Assembly: GCA_036873755.1 (NCBI GenBank)
Contig: JAVTVY010045406.1
Location: 124,001-188,000, forward strand
Length of the DNA stretch: 64,000 bases
From: Hanleya hanleyi
Taxonomy: Eukaryota; Mollusca; Polyplacophora; Lepidopleurida; Hanleyidae
Direction: 5' to 3'
Position 1 is the first letter of the stretch, and each line of letters starts with the position of its first letter. The notes under the pieces were generated by a model, which was given only the letters and a program-made list of their open reading frames with translations, made no database searches and had not been told where the DNA came from. The translations under genes and the position numbers were made by a program. Shown piece by piece: positions 1 through 5,780 of the stretch.

Positions 1-14
1 ACGTATTCAAGATC

Positions 15-416
15 ATGAGCAGGGTAGCGAAAATGTCTACGACGAAAGGTGGGGCAAAGGAGAAGAGGGAGAGAGAGGAGCTGGCGAGGGGAGTGAAAGC
101 CTTTTGGCTGGAGGAAATTCACAGATGGACGCGGGACAATACCAACTACACGCCGCTGTCCTGGGCGGCTTTGTACCATACTGTGACAAGGGCGCTCACC
201 ACTTTAACCGGGGAGGACTGGATAAACGCACTGCGAGATGCCCTCAACGAGGAACAACAACAGCTCCAGGAGAGAAAACAACGCCAGCCGGAGTTTGTAG
301 ACATCGGTGAATTACCAAGAATTGCGCCGGCCTCATTTTTGGACAACATCCCATCAGGGCCGGATGAACAACAACAACAGCCCGGACAATACTTTCCCGC
401 CAGTTCGATGGAGTAG
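15..416 (+). CDS. Unknown 133-residue protein, possibly cut at its 5' end
   Basis: I do not recognise this protein. The frame is open from the first bases of the window, so the ATG at 15 (or the next one, at 33) may be internal and the gene may begin outside. The N-terminal 25 residues are rich in Lys, Arg and Glu. Residues about 25-85 look helical and contain a Trp-rich stretch. The C-terminal part is Gln-rich with two polyglutamine tracts. No signal peptide or membrane segment is visible. An AATAAA lies at 437-442, and a perfect histone-type 3' stem-loop (469-484) lies 53 nt after the stop, which argues that this is a transcribed gene rather than a chance frame. It is the leftmost member of a cluster with two RING genes and a CARD/PC4-like gene. 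The function is unknown. Confidence 0.6.
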   Translation: MSRVAKMSTTKGGAKEKREREELARGVKAFWLEEIHRWTRDNTNYTPLSWAALYHTVTRALTTLTGEDWINALRDALNEEQQQLQERKQRQPEFVDIGELPRIAPASFLDNIPSGPDEQQQQPGQYFPASSME

Positions 417-468
417 ACAGGAAAACTCTATCCCCTGAATAAAACAGGGTAAACAAATTGACCTTAAA

Positions 469-484
469 GGCCCTTTTCAGGGCC
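469..484 (+). terminator. Histone-type 3' stem-loop (SL1)
   Basis: A 6-bp stem GGCCCT/AGGGCC closes a TTTC loop, with AAA before it and ACC after it. This matches the metazoan replication-dependent histone mRNA stem-loop bound by SLBP. CGAAAG follows at 497-502, where a histone downstream element that pairs with U7 snRNA would lie. It sits 53 nt after the stop codon of the gene at 15-416. Confidence 0.75.
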
Positions 485-623
485 ACCCCATTCTTACGAA
501 AGGGAACTTCTAACGTGGCACATTCAATTAAAATCAGATCCTACATTTGTGAATCTCCTCTCCTCTATATTCTATGATTACTAATCTCCAACGTCAAAAA
601 AAATAAAAAAATCTGCCATCAAA

Positions 624-639
624 GGCCCTTTTCAGGGCC
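624..639 (+). terminator. Second histone-type stem-loop (SL2), no own gene
   Basis: The stem GGCCCT/AGGGCC and loop TTTC are identical to SL1 and preceded by AAA. The 3' flank is AACCCC rather than ACC, and no CGAAAG follows at 12-13 nt. It lies in the second copy of the tandem duplication, so it is probably a relic or a backup site. Confidence 0.55.
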
Positions 640-969
640 AACCCCTAGCCTTCCAAACAGCACTTATAACAATTGCCCCTAGACCCTACGAATGCAAATC
701 TCTTCTCCTCTATGATTACCAATCTCCCACACCTCCTGACAAAAAAAAATTAAACTCGGCTTTTTCCGGGAATACTCGGTATATTATTACCGTACATTCA
801 TACTAATAGTGTTGTTTTTTTGCTTTTTTTTTGTTTTTTTGTTTTGTTTTTACCTGGGTGCTGTTAGTAGGAAATTCCCATTCACTAAGTGTTAATTACC
901 GGTGTGTGCATGCAGGAGCTGATGTTTTGTGCTTTTAATTAAAAGCTTGCTCTTTCGAGTATAATTGGT

Positions 970-985
970 GGTCCTCATAAGGACC
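970..985 (-). terminator. Histone-type 3' stem-loop (SL4) of the leftward RING gene
   Basis: On the minus strand a 6-bp stem GGTCCT/AGGACC closes a TATG loop. It is preceded by CCAAAC and followed by ACC. The stem sequence differs from SL1-SL3 but pairing is kept, as expected under selection for structure. Loop positions 1 and 3 are T, as in the histone consensus. CGAAAG follows 12 nt downstream (plus-strand 952-957). It lies 21 nt past the final stop of the RING frame. Confidence 0.7.
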
Positions 986-1005
986 GTTTGGAAGATGTAA
1001 GGGGA

Positions 1006-1811
1006 TTACATCGATCGGAACAGGTTTTCTCGCCTCTTGGTACACACGGGACATTTCAGCGCGACGAGTGTACACGCTATGGGCTTTTAAGTGGGCGTAG
1101 GGACTGGTCTTCCTGCATGTCTGTGGATACAGCGGATACATAACGCTTGGTGTCCACACGGGAAAATAGCGAATTTGGCGTAGCGACTACTGCATTGGAC
1201 ACAGGGCAAATATTGTGCCGCTCCCCATGTTGTGTCTCGCTCCAGTCTTCTTATTTCGGTACAGTAGTACTCAAGATATCGCAGCTGTAAAACAGCCATC
1301 TGTTCTTGTTTTTTTTTTCTTTTTCAAGTTCTTGGTCTTCTTCGATCATATCTTGTACGAGTTCATCAATCTGTTCGTGGTAGGTACTATCAAGCCGGCA
1401 GTCGTAGGGACTATTGCCCACTCCATCGATGAAATCACCGGTTGCTTCTTTTTCTTGTTCTTGTTCTTGGTCTTGTTGTTTGAACAGATCTTGTATGACT
1501 CGTTCAAGCTGTTCGTGTTGGGAGGTATTATCAGGCCGTACGTGGTAGGTACTACTGGCGGTAACATTTCCATCCGCCGCCTCTTCTTCTTTTTCTTCTT
1601 CGTCGTCTTCAATATCGATGAATTGACCCGTGGCATGGTGAAGATACTGCCGCTTTTGTTGTGAAACTGGGGTGAAAATCTCGCTGCCATCTATCGGCTG
1701 GTCTTCTTTTTCTTCTTGTTCATCATCTTTGCATAGCTCTTCTAATATGTTGTCAAGCCACGACTCGTTAATAATATTGTGCACTCCATCAATATCCATG
1801 TATTGAGCCAT
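1006..1811 (-). pseudogene. IAP-type RING-finger gene, leftward copy, broken by a frameshift and an in-frame stop
   Basis: From the ATG at 1811 the frame encodes an acidic, Glu/Gln/Asp-rich protein with a charged coiled-coil-like stretch. It leaves frame at a run of ten A (minus strand; plus 1309-1318). In the next frame the coiled coil continues into a RING finger: a Cys-x2-Cys pair, a PCGH core, then a Cys-x2-Cys pair. A TAA at plus 1087-1089 interrupts the frame. Past it, the same frame carries the last CPVC pair and ends at 1006. The order matches the intact RING protein at 2644-3333. The N-terminal leader upstream of the ATG is shared with that gene through the inverted repeat. It may be a decaying paralogue, a consensus error in the A10 run, or a gene read by slippage, but the stop codon favours decay. 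The correctly placed 3' stem-loop suggests it was functional recently. RING fingers of this kind are usually E3 ubiquitin ligases. Confidence 0.65.
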
Positions 1812-1854
1812 GATGCAGTTGAAATGAGTGGATAGCAGACGAGACACTGCGCGC

Positions 1855-1862
1855 TTTTTATA
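1855..1862 (-). promoter_or_regulatory. TATA box of the leftward RING gene
   Basis: TATAAAAA followed by GCGCGC on the minus strand, 44 nt before the ATG at 1811. It lies inside the inverted repeat and mirrors the TATA box at 2557. Confidence 0.7.
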
Positions 1863-2283
1863 GTCTAACCGTAGAGCGCCCGTATGAGGGCGCCGATGTC
1901 ACCGAAATCTTCATACTGAGCCAGTGTGTTCGCTCAGACCCGCTGAAATTTTGTGTTTTTTTTCCATCTTCAAACCGGTCTCATTTTGCAATAAATGCGA
2001 GTTGACGTGTAAAACTTATTTAAACTTGAACTTTGGGAACTTATAGTGTATCGCTGAAAAATTCAGAAGGCTGGCGGCAGGCTAAAACTATTTTTGTAAT
2101 CATTTTGTCGGTTTTAGACCCGTATGGTTATGGGTGTGGTTGTGTGGAAAACCCGGTAAATTTGAAATAAATCGGCTTACCTCCGTAAAAACACTTTAGG
2201 TGTCTTCCTTACATCCTTATAATGTCACCCTGAAAATTTTAGCAGGTTTATCGATGGAAAAGTGTGAATTTTTGTCCTGCCAC

Positions 2284-2370
2284 TCTTGCTACGGTAACAC
2301 AGCACTATACAGTATGGAGCCGAGTGTATGTACAGCTATGCGTGTCAATGGCTGTGTTACCGTAGCAAGA
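2284..2370. other. 20-bp perfect inverted repeat with 47-nt loop, origin-like
   Basis: Positions 2284-2303 and 2351-2370 are exact reverse complements (core CTTGCTACGGTAACACAG). The hairpin sits between two divergent promoters in AT-rich DNA. Replication origins of several large DNA viruses look like this, but so could a protein-binding palindrome. The function is inferred only from position and symmetry. Confidence 0.45.
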
Positions 2371-2556
2371 CACTATAAGCTTCCAAAGTTCAAGTTTAAA
2401 TAAGTTTTACGCGTCAACTCGCATTTATTGCAAAATGAGACCGGTTTGAAGATGGAAAAGAAACACAAAATTTCAGTGGGTCTGAGCGGACACACTTGGC
2501 CAGTATGAAGATTTCGGTGACGTCCTCGCCCTCATACGGGCACTGTACGGTTAGAC

Positions 2557-2564
2557 TATAAAAA
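2557..2564 (+). promoter_or_regulatory. TATA box of the rightward RING gene
   Basis: TATAAAAA followed by GCGCGC, 87 nt before the ATG at 2644. Transcription would be expected to begin near 2585-2590. That is why the GTG at 2572, although in frame, is not taken as the start. Confidence 0.7.
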
Positions 2565-2643
2565 GCGCGCTGTGTATCGTGTGCTATCCACTCATTTCAA
2601 CTGCATCATTGCTAATGGTAGTAGACGGTCACTTTTCAACGCA

Positions 2644-3333
2644 ATGAACACGGGAGTGTCGACCGAAACCTTCAGGGTGACAATTCGAGACGGAGAACAG
2701 CAACAAGATCCTAGACGGATTCGCTCGAGCGAAGAAGACGAACATGTTACAATCATTACGAGCTTGCAGCGTGTTGCTGAAGCTCAGATTGCTGAAGCTT
2801 TGAGGACGAGAGGCGCACAACAAGATAGAGAAATAAGGGACGCTGTGCAGGAAGAGGATGATGATGATGAAACAGACGATGAAGATGTACACGGAGAGTT
2901 GGAGTGGTTAAACAGTAGTAGACCCCCAGCAACTACAGCTTCGACTCAGACGGCTACCACAACGACGGCTACCACAACGACGGCTACCACAACGACGGCT
3001 ACCACAGCGACCGCAACAGGAATGACAACACCATCACCAGAGATCAGCCGCCTGAGCCAACAAATTGACGAATTAGAAGACGAAAAGTCTAAACTACGCC
3101 TACAACTGGCTAGGGAGCAGAAGAGATCAACCTGTACCGTGTGTCAAGACGATGAGACGATGTACGCCTTTTTTCCTTGTGGCCACCTGTGCCTATGTGG
3201 TGTATGCGTGCTAAGCTTAACATGCATAGCGGGCTCGTGCCAGTGCGCAGAGACAGAGAAGCTTCATTTGAAGATACGATGCCCTGTGTGTCGGGGATGG
3301 GTATCAGGCATCAAAAAAATATTCCGACCGTAA
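2644..3333 (+). CDS. IAP-type RING-finger protein (229 residues)
   Basis: The ATG at 2644 is the first in-frame ATG after the TATA box. Residues about 40-56 contain a helix shared with the CARD/PC4-like protein. An acidic Asp/Glu stretch follows (about 70-90). Next is a Thr/Ala-rich linker made by four copies of a 15-bp repeat (2951-3010), then a coiled-coil-like segment (about 137-163). A C-terminal C3HC4 RING spans about 164-223: CTVC, FFPCGH, a further Cys-x2-Cys, then CPVC. The PCGH core and the CPVCRGWVSGIKKIF tail resemble the RINGs of inhibitor-of-apoptosis (IAP) proteins. About 20 extra Cys-containing residues are inserted before CPVC. No BIR domain is present. A role as a ubiquitin ligase acting on cell-death or innate pathways is inferred. 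The gene ends in a histone-type stem-loop. IAP-like RING proteins are common in large DNA viruses of invertebrates, but a host gene cannot be excluded. Confidence 0.8.
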   Translation: MNTGVSTETFRVTIRDGEQQQDPRRIRSSEEDEHVTIITSLQRVAEAQIAEALRTRGAQQDREIRDAVQEEDDDDETDDEDVHGELEWLNSSRPPATTASTQTATTTTATTTTATTTTATTATATGMTTPSPEISRLSQQIDELEDEKSKLRLQLAREQKRSTCTVCQDDETMYAFFPCGHLCLCGVCVLSLTCIAGSCQCAETEKLHLKIRCPVCRGWVSGIKKIFRP

Positions 3334-3366
3334 CAGTGTGATGACCAACCCGCTGTTCTTTCCAAA

Positions 3367-3382
3367 GGCCCTTATTAGGGCC
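3367..3382 (+). terminator. Histone-type 3' stem-loop (SL3) of the rightward RING gene
   Basis: The stem GGCCCT/AGGGCC has a TATT loop, with CCAAA before and ACC after, 34 nt past the stop. CGAAAG starts at 3396, 13 nt downstream, followed by a G-rich run. No AATAAA was seen on this strand nearby, so histone-type processing may be the only 3'-end signal. Confidence 0.75.
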
Positions 3383-3497
3383 ACCTAATTACACCCGAAA
3401 GGGGGGAAACTTTCTAACTAAAAGCACAAAACACCAGCTCCCACACCAATACCCCTTTGCATAGAGTGAACACTAACACACATTTGAATTTCTAATA

Positions 3498-3503
3498 TTT
3501 ATT
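3498..3503 (-). terminator. Possible poly(A) signal of the CARD/PC4-like gene
   Basis: AATAAA on the minus strand, about 185 nt after the stop codon at 3688. No histone-type stem-loop was found on this strand between 3334 and 3687, so this gene seems to use ordinary polyadenylation. Confidence 0.4.
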
Positions 3504-3596
3504 AACACAGTAGAATGAACATAAGGTCTTCACCACAGTAGACTCTTGGTGTTGAATTTTCTAATACAATTATACGCTGTCAAGGCGCTTAAATGA

Positions 3597-3718
3597 ACAT
3601 AGAATGAACATAGAATGAACATAGAATGTAGGAATACGGTGATGTCTGAATGTTCAATATTTATGCAACAAGACTTGTGTGAAATGTTCAATATTTATGC
3701 AACAAGACTTGTTTGAAC
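3597..3718. repeat. Short tandem repeats at the 3' end of the CARD/PC4-like gene
   Basis: An 11-bp unit (GAACATAGAAT) is repeated about three times near 3597-3630. A 34-bp unit is duplicated at 3651-3684 and 3685-3718. The stop codon (3688-3690) lies inside the second 34-bp copy, so the duplication copied the last codons into the 3' untranslated region. Confidence 0.6.
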
Positions 3719-4908
3719 TCGTCATTGTCTTTCTGCCCCTGGTGCACGTATATGAAGGTGGCAATCTGTTCACGTGGAATTCTGGGTCGACAGGCAGCTT
3801 GCAATGCCTCGGCAATTTGCACCTCGTTAACGGCCTGTAGTCCCTCAGTCATCAGCGCGTCTGATGGTATACTATTGTCCATACACGTATGCGTGTTGAA
3901 GAGACCGTTCTTGTTCCCACAGCCTGCACATTGCTGGATACGTCGAATGCGGGGTCTGAGATGATCCAGGAATGTGTCGATGTACTTCTTATAAATATAC
4001 TGAGTCACCTGGTCAGACAGGACTTCATGAATTTCACCTGTGAGACTCTCCAGCTTCCGCCACGCAGGTATTTGCAGGGTGACGCCCTGAGGTAAAGGAA
4101 TACGCGTATCTCCCCTCAACTTCCATTTACGAATATGCACCAGCAGCATGTTGTTGAACATAGAACAGGTGAGGAAGATGTCGTCACCCACATAAAATAT
4201 CGCTTCGTCTCTCCCCTGGTGGTCAATGACCGCATCGACGGCGTAATAAATGGCCAGTACTCTTATCCAGGTGTCCAACGTCAAGGCGATATGCTTAGGT
4301 GGTTTGTCGTCCCAGGCCGGTGCGTTAAAATGCACTTCCTCTTCTTTGACACTCACAGTTAAATAGGGAGAGAGCTCCCAAGTGTTCGTCTGGGCCGCCT
4401 GGTAGGCCTGCTGGATAATGTCATTGATCTCCTGCACAGACATAGGAAGTAGCACCTCTTCCTTCGCTTGCTCAGGCACTTGCTGGGGCACTGGCTGAAG
4501 CACTTGCTGAGGTATTTCTAAAGGTGTTAGTCGGGGACCTTTCGCAGGTGGACCGGACTCTTGGTGCGTACGTTTGGTACTTGTACGCCCTTCGCCGATG
4601 TCCATGTCCATGACTAAGATATTATCTTCTGAATCCTGGGCTTGAAGTAGACCTGCCATTCCTTCATTTCCCGTCTTCTTCAGCGCCTCCACGAAGGCTT
4701 GAAATGCTAAGGAGCCACGGCATGGTATGAGGTCGATGAGGGCTCTGTTTCGTGCCCTATAGGTCTTCTCCGCCATGATCTCTACCCCCATGTGTTTAGT
4801 GATTATGTTTTCCACCATGAGCAGATCACATATATCGGCCACATGCTGCATCTCATCAACGATATGGATACGGTGCTGCAGAAGCTTAGCTCGGTTGGAT
4901 GACTCCAT
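3688..4908 (-). CDS. CARD-like protein with two PC4-like ssDNA-binding modules (406 residues)
   Basis: Residues about 5-90 show the six-helix pattern of a caspase recruitment domain, including a Leu-Ile-Pro-x-Arg-Gly turn followed by AFxAFVEALKKTG. A basic, Pro-rich linker at 109-126 looks like a nuclear localisation signal, and a Gln/Pro/Val-rich stretch follows (131-150). Residues about 182-229 and 237-297 each show the PC4/p15 coactivator pattern: beta strands, then a basic strand, then hydrophobic-Ser/Thr/Gln-Leu before a Trp-containing helix. The second is clearer (strand VHIRKWKL, then GVTLQIPAWRKL). Two modules in one chain could mimic the usual PC4 dimer. A Cys-x2-Cys ... His-x-Cys cluster at 327-342 may bind zinc. 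Residues 357-369 match a helix in the RING protein. PC4 proteins bind single-stranded DNA and support transcription and replication; CARDs mediate death or innate signalling. I know of no standard family with this architecture. Domain calls rest on pattern reading only. Confidence 0.7.
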   Translation of the reverse strand: MESSNRAKLLQHRIHIVDEMQHVADICDLLMVENIITKHMGVEIMAEKTYRARNRALIDLIPCRGSLAFQAFVEALKKTGNEGMAGLLQAQDSEDNILVMDMDIGEGRTSTKRTHQESGPPAKGPRLTPLEIPQQVLQPVPQQVPEQAKEEVLLPMSVQEINDIIQQAYQAAQTNTWELSPYLTVSVKEEEVHFNAPAWDDKPPKHIALTLDTWIRVLAIYYAVDAVIDHQGRDEAIFYVGDDIFLTCSMFNNMLLVHIRKWKLRGDTRIPLPQGVTLQIPAWRKLESLTGEIHEVLSDQVTQYIYKKYIDTFLDHLRPRIRRIQQCAGCGNKNGLFNTHTCMDNSIPSDALMTEGLQAVNEVQIAEALQAACRPRIPREQIATFIYVHQGQKDNDEFKQVLLHKY

Positions 4909-4917
4909 GACTGTTGG

Positions 4918-5035
4918 CTCAGGCTGGTAAGGTCAGTAGCTGCTATGGTGAGATAGACTGGTGAAGTTGCACTGGTGAGGCAGGCTCAGGCTGGTGAGGC
5001 AGGCTGGTCAAGCAGGTTGGTCAAGCAGGCAAATG
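4918..5035. repeat. Imperfect CAGGCTGGT/CAAGCAGG repeats in the 5' leader
   Basis: Short imperfect units of about 9-14 bp (GAGGCAGGCTGGT, CAAGCAGGTTGGT) fill the 5' leader of the minus-strand CARD/PC4-like gene, between its TATA box and ATG. No frame of interest is present. Confidence 0.5.
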
Positions 5036-5065
5036 AATGCAGCAATGTCCCTAAAAAAAATTCCA

Positions 5066-5073
5066 CTTTTATA
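5066..5073 (-). promoter_or_regulatory. TATA box of the CARD/PC4-like gene
   Basis: TATAAAAG on the minus strand, about 158 nt upstream of the ATG at 4908. It predicts a leader of roughly 125 nt that includes the CAGGCTGGT repeats. The minisatellite starts just upstream and would form the distal promoter. Confidence 0.55.
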
Positions 5074-5087
5074 CCTTTTTTCGTGGC

Positions 5088-5745
5088 ATTCGTGTGTTTT
5101 CGGTGACCTTTGTGTGTCTTCGGTTACCTCCGTGTCTCTTCGGTCACCTCCGTGAGTCTTCGGGCACCTCCGTGACTCTTCGGGCGCCTCCGTCACATCT
5201 TCGGCCGCCTCCGTGACATCTTCGGGTGCCTCCGTGTCTCTTCGGTGATCTCCGTGACATCTTCGGTGACCTCCGTGTGTCTTCGGGCACCTCCGTGACA
5301 TCTTCGGGCACCTCCGTGTGTCTTCGGCCACCTCCGTGTCTTTTCGTGGGAAGTGACCGAAGAGACTCGAAGAGACTCGGAAGTGAACGATATTGTGGGA
5401 AAAACCCCACTTGTATCTTCGGGAGGTGACCGAAGAGACTCGGAAGTGTCCGTCACATCTTCGGTGACCTCCGTGTGTCTTCGGGCACCTCCGTGACATC
5501 TTGGAGCACCTCCGTGTGTCTTCGGCCACCTCCGTGTCTTTTCGAGGGAAGTGGCCGAAGAGACTCGGAAGTGAACGACATTGTGGGAAAAACCCCACTT
5601 GTATCTTCGGGAGGTGACCGAAGAGACTCGGACCTGACCGAAGAAACACGGAGATCACCCAAGAGACACGAAGATGAACGATATTGTGGGGAAACACCAC
5701 AACGGAGGTGACCGAAAAGACACGGAGGTGAACGACATTGTGGAA
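5088..5745. repeat. 20-21-bp minisatellite with both orientations
   Basis: Units of the form TCTTCGGGCACCTCCGTGAC run in plus orientation at about 5088-5345 and again at 5455-5545. Inverted units (GAGGTGACCGAAGAGACT type) occupy 5345-5450 and 5550-5740. A larger unit of about 189 bp, including GAACGAYATTGTGGGAAAAA, is repeated at about 5330 and 5519. Long open frames across it (for example 5008-5700 minus) are made of Arg/Cys/Pro/Thr/His repeats and are open in several frames, so they are not accepted as genes. Confidence 0.75.
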
Positions 5746-5780
5746 AAACCCACAGACAGGTCAGTACATATCCTATCATG

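Larger units (their letters stand above)
464..780 (+). repeat. Tandem duplication of a 3'-end segment (about 155-160 bp, two copies)
   Basis: Two diverged copies begin at about 464 and 619. Each has a histone-type stem-loop, then a CT-rich stretch with a TCTATGATTACNAATCTCC-like block, then an A-rich tract. No coding frame is seen between them, so the second copy appears to be a duplicated 3' untranslated or downstream region. From 780 to 935 I see only T-rich sequence. Confidence 0.6.
1811..2609. repeat. Inverted repeat (arms about 240 bp) holding divergent promoters
   Basis: The arms are about 1811-2050 and 2370-2609. They are roughly 90% identical by eye and separated by about 320 bp. Each arm carries an outward TATA box and the first transcribed bases of its RING gene, so the two genes look like the result of an inverted duplication. 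The spacer is AT-rich and holds a long hairpin (2284-2370). No convincing gene lies in the spacer: a 67-codon frame at 2200-2403 is read through the repeat and hairpin. Confidence 0.8.

Noticed and set aside
2572..2643. In-frame GTG as start of the RING gene, adding 24 residues shared with the other RING gene
   Set aside because: It lies only 8 nt after the TATA box and so probably upstream of the transcription start. The shared residues reflect the inverted repeat.
5008..5700. 230-codon minus-strand frame rich in Arg, Cys, Pro, Thr and His
   Set aside because: It is a translation of the 21-bp minisatellite. Overlapping frames on both strands are open for the same reason and nothing in it resembles a protein domain.
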